From positions 48,399 to 112,398 of the forward strand of contig NZ_BJXB01000019.1 in NCBI RefSeq assembly GCF_007990775.1: a stretch of 64,000 nucleotides of DNA, written 5' to 3'. The position numbers and the translations under genes are program-made. Shown here in pieces: positions 1 to 8,166 of this stretch (position 1 is the first letter of the stretch; each line of letters begins with the position of its first letter). This DNA is from Deinococcus cellulosilyticus NBRC 106333 = KACC 11606 (lineage in GTDB: Bacteria; Deinococcota; Deinococci; Deinococcales; Deinococcaceae). The notes under the pieces are model-generated. The model was not told the DNA's origin. It worked only from the letters and a program-made list of their open reading frames with translations, and ran no database searches.

Positions 1-365
1 GGCTCTCTGTGGATGACTTCGGAACAGGGTATTCCAGCCTGAGCTACCTGAAACGCTTCCCGGTGGACACCATCAAAATAGACCGTGCGTTCGTGCAATC
101 CGTGCACCACACCCAGGAAGATGCCATGCTCACCCGTGCGATCATTGCGCTGGCCCACAGCATGAACCTGAAAACGGTGGCCGAAGGGGTCGAAACCGAA
201 GCGCAACTGGATTTCCTGATGGAGCACCAGTGCAATGAAGTGCAGGGGTTTTACTTCAGCAGACCTCTGGTGGTGCAGGATCTGGAACAGTTGCTCTTGC
301 AGCGGGCCCACTTCGAGATCAAAACCAGTGCAATCAAAACCAGTGAGATCAGAGACTGGGCCTGA
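1..365 (+). CDS. EAL-domain protein, C-terminal fragment (5' end outside window)
   Basis: This is the end of an EAL domain, the fold of cyclic-di-GMP phosphodiesterases. The reading frame is open from the first bases and begins with LSVDDFGTGYSSLSYLKRFP, followed by the KIDRAFV segment and the AEGVETEAQLDFL segment, all typical of the C-terminal half of EAL domains. The DDFGTGYSSL loop carries metal- and substrate-contacting aspartates in active members. The EAL signature itself and any GGDEF, PAS or GAF modules lie upstream of the window, so activity and input cannot be judged. The last 20 residues after the domain are unremarkable. A bidirectional terminator follows directly. Confidence 0.92.
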   Translation, partial: LSVDDFGTGYSSLSYLKRFPVDTIKIDRAFVQSVHHTQEDAMLTRAIIALAHSMNLKTVAEGVETEAQLDFLMEHQCNEVQGFYFSRPLVVQDLEQLLLQRAHFEIKTSAIKTSEIRDWA

Positions 366-371
366 AAACAG

Positions 372-400
372 AAAAGTGCTGCTTTTTCGGCAGCACTTTT
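372..400. terminator. Bidirectional intrinsic terminator
   Basis: An 11-bp perfect stem (AAAAGTGCTGC with GCAGCACTTTT) and a 7-nt loop lie between the ends of two convergent genes, the EAL gene and psuG. The stem has A/T-rich ends on both strands, so it can stop transcription in both directions. Confidence 0.85.
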
Positions 401-412
401 CGGTCTGTTCAC

Positions 413-1315
413 TCAGAGTTTTGAGTAGGCCACTGCAATCTGGGCACCCAGACGGGCGTTGTTCTTCACCAGGGCGATGTTTGATTTCAGGCTCTGTCCG
501 GCGGTGATCTCACTGATCTTGGCGAGCAGGAAAGGGGTCACATCCTTGCCCTTGATGCCGTTTTCCTGGGCCTCCTGCAGGGCCTGTGCGATGTGGGGAT
601 CAATCACACTGGCTGGAATTTCATCCTCTGCAGGAATGGGGTTGGCAATACTGAGGCCTCCGGTGAGCTGCAGGGTCCACTTGTCCTTCATGACCTTGGC
701 GATGTCGGCAGGATCTGAAAGGGTCATGGGGACCTTGAAGCCAGAGACCCTGGAATAGAAAGCAGGGAAGTCCTCTGTGCCGTACCCGATCACTGGAACG
801 CCCAGGGTTTCGAGTTTTTCCAGGGTCAGGCCGATGTCCAGAATGGACTTGACCCCTGCACTGATCACGGCCACATTGCTGAGCGTGAACTCGGTGAGGT
901 CGGCAGAGACATCAAAAGTGGTTTCTGCTCCCCGGTGCACGCCGCCGAGGCCCCCGGTCACAAAGACGGCAATTCCGGCCTGGTGGGCAATGCGCATGGT
1001 GCTTGCCACGGTGGTCGCCCCATTGAGCTTCAGGGCGGTCACGTAAGGCAAATCCCGGATGGAAACTTTGAGGACATCTTTGCTGGAACCGAGCATTTCA
1101 AGTTCCTCATCGCTGAGGCCCACCTTGATGTCTCCGTTCAGGATGGCGATGGTGGCTGGGATGGCCCCCTGTTCACGGATGATGGTTTCCACTTTGCGGG
1201 CGGTTTGCACGTTCTGGGGGTAGGGCATGCCGTGGGAGATGATGGTGGATTCCAGGGCCACCACGGGCTTGCCTGCTTGAAGGGCTTCACGGACTTCAGG
1301 GTGTAACGTGATCAT
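413..1315 (-). CDS. psuG: Pseudouridine-5'-phosphate glycosidase
   Basis: Cleaves pseudouridine 5'-phosphate to uracil and ribose 5-phosphate in the cytoplasm, the second step of pseudouridine salvage. The 300-aa product has the usual family length and the conserved N-terminal VALESTIISHGMPYP segment (Glu22 fits the catalytic glutamate), followed by the KVGLSDEEL, NGATTVASTM and VFVTGGLGGVHRGAE blocks seen throughout the family. It starts inside the end of the upstream kinase gene (20-bp overlap), so the two are almost certainly translated together. Kinase and glycosidase form a complete two-step pathway. No transporter gene is adjacent. Identification is firm from sequence; substrate specificity is taken from the family. 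Confidence 0.95.
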   Translation of the reverse strand: MITLHPEVREALQAGKPVVALESTIISHGMPYPQNVQTARKVETIIREQGAIPATIAILNGDIKVGLSDEELEMLGSSKDVLKVSIRDLPYVTALKLNGATTVASTMRIAHQAGIAVFVTGGLGGVHRGAETTFDVSADLTEFTLSNVAVISAGVKSILDIGLTLEKLETLGVPVIGYGTEDFPAFYSRVSGFKVPMTLSDPADIAKVMKDKWTLQLTGGLSIANPIPAEDEIPASVIDPHIAQALQEAQENGIKGKDVTPFLLAKISEITAGQSLKSNIALVKNNARLGAQIAVAYSKL

Positions 1316-2381
1316 TTCTCCTGCTTTCTAAAGAACTGACGCTCAGTTCGGGATTGACGGTGCTGGAACTTTCCAGGGTGAGGACCGCTGCGGCCTGACC
1401 GTAATCACAGGCGGTTTTGAGGTCCTCATTGTGGCTGAGGGCATACAGCATGCCCGAGATGAAGGCGTCTCCGGCTCCGGTAACGTCCTGCACGGTGGCC
1501 GGAAAGGCACGAAGCTGAATGCGGTTTTTGGGGCTGGAGACGTAAACCCCCTCCTCACCCAGGGTGACCACCACATGTTCCACATTCAGGGCGTGCAGGT
1601 TCTTGCAGGCCTGTTTGAGGTCGCGGGTGCCGGTCAGGGCCTCAAGTTCATCCAGGTTGGGGGTGATGGCGAAAATCGGGTGGGTGCCAATCACGGTTTT
1701 GAGGGGCAGGGATTTGCTGACACTCACCGGTTCAAGCACCACCTTGCCCCGTGCGGTTTTCAGGGCGTATTCCAGGGTGTCTGCCCTGAGGTTGGCGTCG
1801 AGCACCAGGTAAGGTGCGCTCTTGATGTGCTGCTCCCTCTGCCTGAGCACGTCAGGAGAAAGCTCCTGCATGATGCTCATGTCACTGATGGCAATCAGCA
1901 GGCTTCCATCCGGGTTCAGCACGGCGTTGTAGGTGCCCGTCGAGGTGTCAGAGTAGAAGCTGAGCCTGAGGTCCACCCCGGCACTCTGGGTGTGCATTTT
2001 CAGGCGTTCTCCACTGGCGTCCCTGCCCAGCATGCTGATCAGGCTGACCTGCACCCCGAGTCGGGCAAGGTTTTCAGCAATGTTGCGTCCCACACCACCA
2101 AAGGTGGAGGTGGTCTGCCCGGGGTTGGAACTGGCCATCACTGGTGCGGCAAGACTGCGGGCCTTGAAGTCCAGGTTAGCTCCGCCGATCACCAGCACAC
2201 TGCTTTCCTGGCGCACGATGTACCCACGCCCCAGAATCACCCCTTTTTTGGTGAGGTTGGAGAGGTGCACAGCAATGGCACTCGGGGTGGTTTTCAGACG
2301 TTCTGCAAGCTCTCTGGGAGAGAGCAGGGGATTGTCGTTGAGGAGAGAAAGCAACTGTTGTTCCCGCTCGGTCAGGGCCAT
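1296..2381 (-). CDS. psuK: PfkB-family kinase with N-terminal winged helix, probable pseudouridine kinase
   Basis: Residues 1-55 form a winged helix-turn-helix (LTEREQQLLSLL, SPRELAERLKTTPSAIAVHL), and the rest is a PfkB/ribokinase domain with the GGVGRNIAENLARLG block and the anion-hole and catalytic-base motif DVTGAGDAF near the C-terminus. Pairing with psuG makes pseudouridine the likely substrate. The product would phosphorylate its sugar and might also bind DNA, as has been suggested for other HTH-PfkB fusions; that is inference. No Shine-Dalgarno sequence precedes the ATG, but TATATC lies 8 nt upstream (2390-2395), which fits a leaderless transcript. The gene leads the psuK-psuG operon. 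Confidence 0.88.
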   Translation of the reverse strand: MALTEREQQLLSLLNDNPLLSPRELAERLKTTPSAIAVHLSNLTKKGVILGRGYIVRQESSVLVIGGANLDFKARSLAAPVMASSNPGQTTSTFGGVGRNIAENLARLGVQVSLISMLGRDASGERLKMHTQSAGVDLRLSFYSDTSTGTYNAVLNPDGSLLIAISDMSIMQELSPDVLRQREQHIKSAPYLVLDANLRADTLEYALKTARGKVVLEPVSVSKSLPLKTVIGTHPIFAITPNLDELEALTGTRDLKQACKNLHALNVEHVVVTLGEEGVYVSSPKNRIQLRAFPATVQDVTGAGDAFISGMLYALSHNEDLKTACDYGQAAAVLTLESSSTVNPELSVSSLESRRNDHVTP

Positions 2382-2416
2382 GCTTAAATGATATAAAGAA
2401 TTTTAAGAAATTTAAA

Positions 2417-2435
2417 GGGAGGCATCAGGCCTCCC
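2417..2435 (-). terminator. Intrinsic terminator of the Hsp20 gene
   Basis: A 7-bp perfect stem (GGGAGGC/GCCTCCC) with a 5-nt loop, followed on the minus strand by TTTAAATTT, sits between the Hsp20 gene and psuK. It separates two genes that point the same way. Confidence 0.65.
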
Positions 2436-2459
2436 AAAATCGCCAGACAGGTTGAGACC

Positions 2460-2843
2460 TTATTCTGCGTTGATCACCTTGGTGCTTTTCTCAAAAGAAA
2501 TGACCAGCACCCCATTGCGGAGCCTCGCCTGCGCCGAACCGGGCATGGTGTCACGGGGCATCTGGAATTCACGCACAAAATCTGCGCCAGGACGCTCTTT
2601 GTGGATGGCCGTCCCTGGGATTTCCAGGTCTTCACGCTTGCCAGCCACCGTCAGAAGGGTGTCCTCCTCCTGAATTTCCAGGCTCTCGGGGTCAATGCCC
2701 GGCAGGTCCATCACCAGAATCACATGCGAATCGGTTTCCAGCCAATCAGAAGAGGGTGTCCAGCGGCCTGTTCCAGACAGGACTTCAATGTCTTCACGCA
2801 ATTTCATCAGCGAACCGAGTCGCTTGAGCACCAGATCATCCAT
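2460..2843 (-). CDS. Hsp20/alpha-crystallin small heat shock protein
   Basis: ATP-independent holdase chaperone of the small heat shock family. The 127-aa product has a short N-terminal arm and an alpha-crystallin domain from about residue 30 to 120, including the VMDLPGIDPESLEI strand region, the VAGKRE segment and the diagnostic RNGVLVISFEK near the end. The usual C-terminal I-x-I anchor is absent: the tail after the domain is only about 8 residues, which could limit oligomer assembly. TAAAAT at 2850-2855 ends 6 nt before the ATG and there is no Shine-Dalgarno sequence, so a leaderless start is likely. No CIRCE-like inverted repeat was seen upstream. Confidence 0.9.
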   Translation of the reverse strand: MDDLVLKRLGSLMKLREDIEVLSGTGRWTPSSDWLETDSHVILVMDLPGIDPESLEIQEEDTLLTVAGKREDLEIPGTAIHKERPGADFVREFQMPRDTMPGSAQARLRNGVLVISFEKSTKVINAE

Positions 2844-2999
2844 AGGGGTATTTTAACGTGATTTTTCCCACAGGATTCAACCGTGTGTAGTTTACATTCG
2901 GGGCATCTGGGCGATTAATGCGCAGCCCTTTCCCTGTCGGTCACATCAACATGGCCTGACAGGGTGGGTGCAATCTGGATGAGGATTCCTGCCTCTAAA

Positions 3000-3019
3000 G
3001 GGCGAGCCGACGGCCCGCC
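3000..3019. repeat. GC-rich inverted repeat, copy 1 (matches 31261-31279)
   Basis: On the minus strand this reads GGCGGGCC-3 nt-GGCTCGCC. The stem sequence is identical to the one just after lysC at 31261-31279; only the 3-nt loop differs. It lies in the 219-bp spacer between Hsp20 and miaA. Confidence 0.6.
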
Positions 3020-3024
3020 GCTAC

Positions 3025-3054
3025 TTGCATGTCTCCAGACGATTTCTCTACACT
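3025..3054 (+). promoter_or_regulatory. Promoter of miaA, leaderless arrangement
   Basis: TTGCAT (3025-3030), an 18-bp spacer and TACACT (3049-3054). The -10 ends 8 nt before the miaA ATG and there is no Shine-Dalgarno sequence, so transcription should start at or next to the start codon. Confidence 0.6.
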
Positions 3055-3062
3055 GAAACCCC

Positions 3063-3965
3063 ATGAAGCCCATCCCTGTCCTGCTCGGTCCCACTGCCAG
3101 TGGCAAAACAGCCCTTGCCCTGGAGGTGGCCCGGAATTTTGAGGTGGAAATTGTCTCTGCAGATGCCATGCTGGTGTACCGGGGACTGGACATCGGGACA
3201 GCCAAACCCACCCTGGCCGAGCTGCAGGCCGTGCCCCATCACCTGATTGACATTGTCGAGCCAGAAGAGGATTACGATGTGGCCCAGTTTGTGCAGGACG
3301 CAGAACGTGCGATTCTTCAGATCACTGCTGTGGGCAAGGTTCCCCTGATTGTGGGAGGGACGGGATTCTACGTCAAGGCCCTCAAGCAGGGTCTGCCTCT
3401 CACCCCCAGAGCAGATGAAGAGGTGCAGCAGCAGATCTGGGCAGAGCTGGAAGAAAAAGGACTGGACCACCTGCTGGGAGAGATCTCCGCAGTGAATCCC
3501 CAGGAGGCCGGGCGCATGCAACGCAATCCGAGACGTGTTGTGCGTGCTCTTGAGGTGTTCCGCAGAACAGGACAATTTCCTGGAGAGTTTGGATATTCCA
3601 CGCCAAAGTTTGAATACCGACTTTTTGGCCTCTCTCCGGACCTCCCTGTTCTGGAACAGCGCATTGCCAGGCGTGTGGAGCGCATGTTTGAAGAGGGTTT
3701 GCTGGATGAAGTCAGGCAATTGCTGGTCCGCTGGTCTGACCACCCTTCCCGCAGGCCCACAGCATTGCAGGCCATCGGGTACAAAGAAGTGCTGGAGGGA
3801 ATGGAGAAAGGCGAGGACCAGAACACCATGATCCAGAAGATCACCCTGGCCACCCGCCAGTATGCCAAACGTCAACTGACCTGGCTGAAGACCCAGCTTC
3901 AGGTGGAGTGTCAGGATGCTGCCCAGATGAAACCCGAATTGCTGGCTTATTTGCAGGATTTCTGA
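3063..3965 (+). CDS. miaA: tRNA dimethylallyltransferase
   Basis: Transfers a dimethylallyl group to N6 of A37 in tRNAs that read UNN codons. The 300-aa product has the N-terminal P-loop GPTASGKT (residues 9-16), the SADAMLVYRGLDIGTAKPT segment (usually SADSMQ/DSRQVYRGMDIGTAKP), the GGTGFYVKAL block near residue 100 and the C-terminal RQYAKRQLTWLK segment, in the family order and normal length. The gene stands alone with its own promoter; genes on both sides have other signals. A spacer containing a 7-bp repeat array follows. The identification is secure. Confidence 0.97.
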   Translation: MKPIPVLLGPTASGKTALALEVARNFEVEIVSADAMLVYRGLDIGTAKPTLAELQAVPHHLIDIVEPEEDYDVAQFVQDAERAILQITAVGKVPLIVGGTGFYVKALKQGLPLTPRADEEVQQQIWAELEEKGLDHLLGEISAVNPQEAGRMQRNPRRVVRALEVFRRTGQFPGEFGYSTPKFEYRLFGLSPDLPVLEQRIARRVERMFEEGLLDEVRQLLVRWSDHPSRRPTALQAIGYKEVLEGMEKGEDQNTMIQKITLATRQYAKRQLTWLKTQLQVECQDAAQMKPELLAYLQDF

Positions 3966-4059
3966 AGGGATGTGCTGCAAAAGTCCAGCAAAGACACAAG
4001 GACACGGGTAAAGCACTTCCAGTGGGCACTTCTGGCTGAGGCAAAAGCCTGACGGTGTT

Positions 4060-4090
4060 GCTGATGGCTGAAAGCTGACAGCTGATGGCT
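4060..4090. repeat. Heptamer tandem array, GCTGANN units
   Basis: Four 7-bp units in exact register: GCTGATG, GCTGAAA, GCTGACA, GCTGATG, then GCT. It lies between miaA and the GntR gene. Unlike three of the other heptamer sites in this window it has no inverted partner nearby. Confidence 0.7.
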
Positions 4091-4129
4091 ATCTTCAGCA
4101 TCCTTTCCCTGCGTTTCGAGGTGATGGTT

Positions 4130-4173
4130 GTATCATTGTATTATAGTTATGATACATTGATACAGGAGGTGAG
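4130..4173 (+). promoter_or_regulatory. AT-rich operator/promoter region and strong SD of the GntR-ABC operon
   Basis: GTATCAT (4130-4136) and ATGATAC (4149-4155) form an inverted repeat with a 12-bp spacer, and a further TGATAC half-site ends at 4163. TATAGT (4142-4147) inside it could be the -10, though no good -35 pairs with it. The Shine-Dalgarno AGGAGGTGAGG follows. The layout fits autoregulation by the GntR protein encoded just downstream. Confidence 0.5.
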
Positions 4174-4181
4174 GTTAGACC

Positions 4182-4562
4182 ATGTTGCATCTCAGGGTGG
4201 ACCCACACAGTGGCATCCCCATATATCTGCAGATCCTGACCACCATCAAGGATGCCATTGAACACGGCGTTCTCAGGCAGGGAGACACCCTCCCCACGGT
4301 CCGGCAACTTGCCACTGAGCACCGCATTGCCCCCAACACCGTGATGAAAGCTTACAGCGAACTGCAACGGGAAGGCCTGATTGAATCCCGGCCCGGGGTG
4401 GGAACGGTCATCATTGCACCGAGCACCACCACCCGGGACCTCAGGGTGAACAGTGCCATCGAACACTTCAGAGACGCCGCCCTCAGGCTCAGAGGGCTGG
4501 GTGTGCCCCGCACCACCTTGCAAGAGGTGCTGTCAGAAACCTACGGAACGGAGGAACCATGA
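4182..4562 (+). CDS. GntR-family regulator, YtrA type
   Basis: DNA-binding repressor of the short GntR subgroup that usually controls an adjacent ABC exporter. The 126-aa product has a winged helix over residues 10-75 (GIPIYLQILTTIKDAIEHG, LPTVRQLATEHRIAPNTVMKAYSELQREGLIESRPGVGT) and only a short helical C-terminal dimerisation tail, with no FadR/UTRA effector domain. The stop overlaps the ABC ATPase start (ATGA), so it is co-translated with it. The inverted repeats just upstream are candidate autoregulatory operators. YtrA-type regulators in other bacteria often respond to cell-wall antibiotics; the signal here is unknown. Confidence 0.88.
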   Translation: MLHLRVDPHSGIPIYLQILTTIKDAIEHGVLRQGDTLPTVRQLATEHRIAPNTVMKAYSELQREGLIESRPGVGTVIIAPSTTTRDLRVNSAIEHFRDAALRLRGLGVPRTTLQEVLSETYGTEEP

Positions 4563-5500
4563 CCCAGAGTTTTTTGTCGTCTGCAGCTGTGCAGGCCCAG
4601 CAGCATCTTCCCCTCAGCATTCAGGGCCTGACCGTCAGGGACCGCAATCAGGTCATCATCGAAGACCTGTGGCTCGACCTGCAGTCCGGACAGACCACCG
4701 CACTCCTCGGCCCAAACGGGGCAGGGAAGAGCACCCTGATGCATGCCCTGATGGGCCTGGTCCCCCTGAGCAGTGGTTCGGCCAGCATTCTGGGACACGA
4801 CATCACGACTTCGGGTGTGCAAGCCAGAAACCACACCATGCTGATCAGTGACAGCATCGGACTGCTGGAAGATTTCACTGCCCTGGAGCACTTCGAGTAC
4901 GGTCAGGACATGCGCTCTGCCTGGGACCAGAATCAGGCCCTGGAGGTGGCAAAACAGTTTGGCTTGCCCCTCAACCAGCCTGCTCGCAGGCTTTCCAAAG
5001 GCCAGAGGATGGCCCTCAGAACGGCGTTTGCTTTCGGTGCTCAGCCTGAATTGCTCCTGCTGGACGAGCCCACCAATGGACTGGACCCTGAAAACCGCTC
5101 CAGATTCCTGTCTCTGATGGTGGATTTTGTGGCCACGGGAGGCACGGTCCTGATCGCCACCCATGTGCTCTCCGAAATCGAGACCATTGCCGACCGTCTG
5201 GTGATCATGAAGCGCGGTACCCTCCTCATGAATGCCGAGATGGAAGAACTCCGGCAGCACCGCAACCTGCTCCATGTGAATTTTGACCGCGAACTGACCG
5301 ATGCAGAGACGACCCGCCTGCGCAATGTGCCGGGCGTGTACCGGATGGGCACACGGGGTCGCAGCCTGACCCTGCATGTGCGCGGGGAAGTCACCCTGCT
5401 GACCCAGATGATCGAACAGGAGTTTCCGGTGCAGAACATTCACATCCAGCCCCTCACGCTGGAACAGGTCTATGTCGAAACCATGGGAGGACAGCTGTGA
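4559..5500 (+). CDS. ABC transporter ATP-binding protein
   Basis: Cytoplasmic ATPase of a two-gene ABC system. The 313-aa product shows Walker A GPNGAGKST near residue 51, the signature segment LSKGQRMALR near 140 (a degenerate LSGGQ), Walker B LLLLDEPTNGLDP near 160, and the H-loop ATHVLSE. A C-terminal region of about 80 residues follows, as in CcmA/YtrB-like drug or peptide exporters. It overlaps the GntR gene and the permease gene by 4 bp on either side, giving a three-gene operon. The first 25 residues before the domain are atypical and may be partly non-native. The substrate cannot be inferred. Confidence 0.9.
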   Translation: MTQSFLSSAAVQAQQHLPLSIQGLTVRDRNQVIIEDLWLDLQSGQTTALLGPNGAGKSTLMHALMGLVPLSSGSASILGHDITTSGVQARNHTMLISDSIGLLEDFTALEHFEYGQDMRSAWDQNQALEVAKQFGLPLNQPARRLSKGQRMALRTAFAFGAQPELLLLDEPTNGLDPENRSRFLSLMVDFVATGGTVLIATHVLSEIETIADRLVIMKRGTLLMNAEMEELRQHRNLLHVNFDRELTDAETTRLRNVPGVYRMGTRGRSLTLHVRGEVTLLTQMIEQEFPVQNIHIQPLTLEQVYVETMGGQL

Positions 5501-6264
5501 AACCTTACGAACTCAAGCCCCTGCGCTGGATTCTGCTTGCTGCAACAGCCATTTTCCTTCTGCTTTTCCTGACAGGGTTTCCTGCCGACTGGACCGACAC
5601 CCACACCATCTATCGATATGGTGATGACCAGACCACCTTGACCGTTCCTTTCAGGGCACCCTGGTTTCTGGTGGCCGGTCCCATTTTTCTGAACACCCTA
5701 GCGATTCTGATGGCTGCAGCCATGGGAGCGAGTCCTTCCCAGTTGCGTTTCCAGTTGATCCAGCCTGTGTCCCGTTCCACGTTGCTCTTCCGTCAGATCA
5801 AACAGATGGCCCTAATCCTCGCTGCTTTTGCGGTGGTGGGCAGTTTCTGGGCTTGCATGAGCAGCGGTGTTCCACTGGTCTGGGGCCTGACCCCCCTCAA
5901 GAACACGCTCCTCCTGTGGGCTGTTGCGATGTTCTGGGGCACCCTGACCCTGGGCCTCACCTACGGCTTAAAGGTGCCTGCGGTGCTGGTGGTGCCTGCA
6001 GTGCTGGTTTGCTGTTTCGTCCTGGTTGGAATTTTCAGCAGCCATGATGCATTGGAACTCCGACCCATCTACCAGATGCAATTCAGCTTCCAGGGAAGAA
6101 TGCTGGAAGCTCCGCTGTCACAGACAGAAATCTTGCAGGTCATGCAGGAGAGCACCCGGCCTCACACCATCAGTGGAGACCTGAAACTCCTCTGGTCCCT
6201 GTTGGTGCTGGCACTTGTTTATGGTGCTGCCCTGCTGGGCTTCAACCGCCGCAGCCTGGTCTGA
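5497..6264 (+). CDS. ABC transporter permease, ABC-2 like
   Basis: Membrane partner of the preceding ATPase. The 255-aa product has about six hydrophobic segments: residues 10-28, 55-75, 105-125, 135-150, 155-180 and 235-250. A short extracytoplasmic stretch lies after helix 1 (residues 30-50). There is no clear similarity beyond the ABC-2 topology, and it is recognised mainly through context. It begins with a GTGA overlap with the ATPase stop and ends just before a strong terminator, closing the operon. Function is probably export or membrane stress response; the substrate is unknown. Confidence 0.8.
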   Translation: MKPYELKPLRWILLAATAIFLLLFLTGFPADWTDTHTIYRYGDDQTTLTVPFRAPWFLVAGPIFLNTLAILMAAAMGASPSQLRFQLIQPVSRSTLLFRQIKQMALILAAFAVVGSFWACMSSGVPLVWGLTPLKNTLLLWAVAMFWGTLTLGLTYGLKVPAVLVVPAVLVCCFVLVGIFSSHDALELRPIYQMQFSFQGRMLEAPLSQTEILQVMQESTRPHTISGDLKLLWSLLVLALVYGAALLGFNRRSLV

Positions 6265-6279
6265 CTTCAAAACCCAGAA

Positions 6280-6308
6280 GGGAGGGGCATCCAGCCCCTC
6301 CCTTTTTT
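6280..6308 (+). terminator. Intrinsic terminator of the GntR-ABC operon
   Basis: A 9-bp perfect stem GGGAGGGGC/GCCCCTCCC with a 5-nt loop, followed by six T. It lies between convergent genes and may also help stop the TPR gene on the minus strand. Confidence 0.88.
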
Positions 6309-6317
6309 CTTGTTGCA

Positions 6318-7991
6318 TCACCAGAGGGTACTCATGCTGAACTGCACATCTGCATCTCTGGAAGCATACTGGAATTTCTTCATGGTCTCTTCCCACTCGG
6401 GATCTCCCACCGCTTTCTGGGAGAGGGCAAGACCATACAGGGCCCTGGGACTGAGGGGTTGTTTCTTCAGGGATTCCTTAAACACCCGCACCGCCGCCTG
6501 ATACTGCCGGGTCTGGAAATACGCTGCCCCGAGTGCATCTCTGGCAGGGAAGAACCAGGGAGGGGGTTCGTCATAGACCAGGGCATCATCGCTGTCCACA
6601 GTCAGTTTCAGGAGTTCGAGGGCCGCGTCCATGTTTCCCTGTGCTGCAGCAAGTTTTGCCCGCAGGAGGTTGCTGGCCACAGCCAGAATGGCCTGGGCGG
6701 TGTTGTTGCCGTAAGACAGGTTGTAAGGGATTTCCTGCTGAACAGCAAAGAACTGCTGCTGTTCACTTTCTGCTTCTTTGAGCTGTCCCAGAGCGGCCAG
6801 GGCATAGCTTCTGGACCAGTGCCACAGGGCTGTGGCGGCCTGCAGGGACTCCAGGGGTCTGGGTTGTGCCAGGATGTCCTGCCATTTCTGAAAGCCGACC
6901 TGCATCAGGGAAAGACCACCCACGTAGTGTTCCAGTTCAGGCTGTCCCACAATGAAAGCCAGAGCGTTGTCGTGGGTTTTGCGTGCTGTGGCCAGGGCGT
7001 CTTTTGAGGCCCCCATGAAGGCGTAGGACTCTGCAAGAAACATCAGGTTGTGGCTGTAGTAGTGCCCCACATAGATGGGCAGGCAGTCCTGCTGCTGCAC
7101 TGGAAAGCACTTCTGGTAATACGACTGGTCCACCTGCACAGCGTTCAGGTTGGCATCCCGACTCATCTGGTAATTGCCCAGCCGCATGAAAATGTGGGAC
7201 GGCATGTGCTGCATGTGCCCTGCATTGGGCACCAGCCTGGACAGTTTCAGGGCACTGTTCAGGGCAAGTTCTGGACGGTCTGAGGCCTCAAGTGCATGGA
7301 TGTTGTAGTGGTTCGCACCGAGGTGGTCCGGGTCCTGTTTCAGCACAGTGTTGATGTTGCCCAGAATGGTGCTGGTTTCGGTGTTGGGTTTGCCGTTCAG
7401 CCACAGCATCCACGGGCGCAGGTCCATCAGACCTTCCACGTAAACGATTCGGGCGTCCGTGTCCTGGGGATACCGTTCGGTCAGGCGCTGCTGGGCCAGT
7501 TTGAAATCCACGGCCAGACGCACCAGATCCGGGTTGGGCCTTCCGGTGTAACGTGCAGCCAGTGCATTGATGTAGGCCTTTTCCGCTGCAGTGGTGGGGT
7601 AGGTGCCTGCGAGCCTCTGGGCTTCTGAAATGGCTTGAAATGCCACCTCTTCGCAGGCTGGATCAATGTTGATGTTGATGTTGGCTCCAGAGGCCATGGC
7701 AATTCCCCACTGTGCCATTGCCAGCTGGGGATCAAGTTTTGCCGCCTGCCGGAAGGACCGCACAGCATCCTCAAAGTTGTAGGAAAACAGCAGGGTCAGC
7801 CCCTGGTTGAAGAAAGCCTGGGCCTGAGGATGCTGCGTGCTGACCTTGTGAAACAGGTGCCCGAGGTCGGGGATCAGGGTGGCTTCCGTCTGCATGGCGG
7901 GTTCGGTGCACTGGGAGAACGTGCTGTGCATGGGATGGGCAGCAGCCAGACCTGCCAGGGCACACACGGTCAACAACAGGATTTTTCTCAT
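6318..7991 (-). CDS. Exported TPR-repeat protein
   Basis: A 557-aa protein with a cleavable signal peptide (KILLLTVCALAGLAAAHP) and TPR-type helical repeats. Clear ones lie near residues 55-90 (AQAFFNQGLTLLFSYNFEDA) and at the C-terminus (residues 460-530, including ALGAAYFQTRQYQAAVRVF and ALYGLALSQKAVGDPEWEE). The middle carries a conserved LVPNAGHMQHMPSHIFMRLG block that I know from a widespread uncharacterised family of long TPR proteins. The His/Met-rich block is suggestive of metal binding but nothing proves it. Strong Shine-Dalgarno GGAGGAAAACC before the ATG. It stands alone and is divergent from the DNA polymerase gene. Confidence 0.82.
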   Translation of the reverse strand: MRKILLLTVCALAGLAAAHPMHSTFSQCTEPAMQTEATLIPDLGHLFHKVSTQHPQAQAFFNQGLTLLFSYNFEDAVRSFRQAAKLDPQLAMAQWGIAMASGANININIDPACEEVAFQAISEAQRLAGTYPTTAAEKAYINALAARYTGRPNPDLVRLAVDFKLAQQRLTERYPQDTDARIVYVEGLMDLRPWMLWLNGKPNTETSTILGNINTVLKQDPDHLGANHYNIHALEASDRPELALNSALKLSRLVPNAGHMQHMPSHIFMRLGNYQMSRDANLNAVQVDQSYYQKCFPVQQQDCLPIYVGHYYSHNLMFLAESYAFMGASKDALATARKTHDNALAFIVGQPELEHYVGGLSLMQVGFQKWQDILAQPRPLESLQAATALWHWSRSYALAALGQLKEAESEQQQFFAVQQEIPYNLSYGNNTAQAILAVASNLLRAKLAAAQGNMDAALELLKLTVDSDDALVYDEPPPWFFPARDALGAAYFQTRQYQAAVRVFKESLKKQPLSPRALYGLALSQKAVGDPEWEETMKKFQYASRDADVQFSMSTLW

Positions 7992-8166
7992 GGTTTTCCT
8001 CCGGTGATGGGTGATTGCAGCATAGAGGCCACAACTGCAATCGGCACTCAGGGGAACACCCTATAGACAACGGGGACCGGCAAAAGAGATGCGGTGCTTT
8101 TCGTCGATGCCTCCGGCAAGAACACCATTCTTCTGCTTTGAACAGAACCGTGATAACCTGTTCTTG

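Noticed and set aside
4060..4090. CRISPR-like short repeats
   Set aside because: Units are 7 bp and contiguous without spacers, so this is a tandem heptamer array, not a CRISPR.
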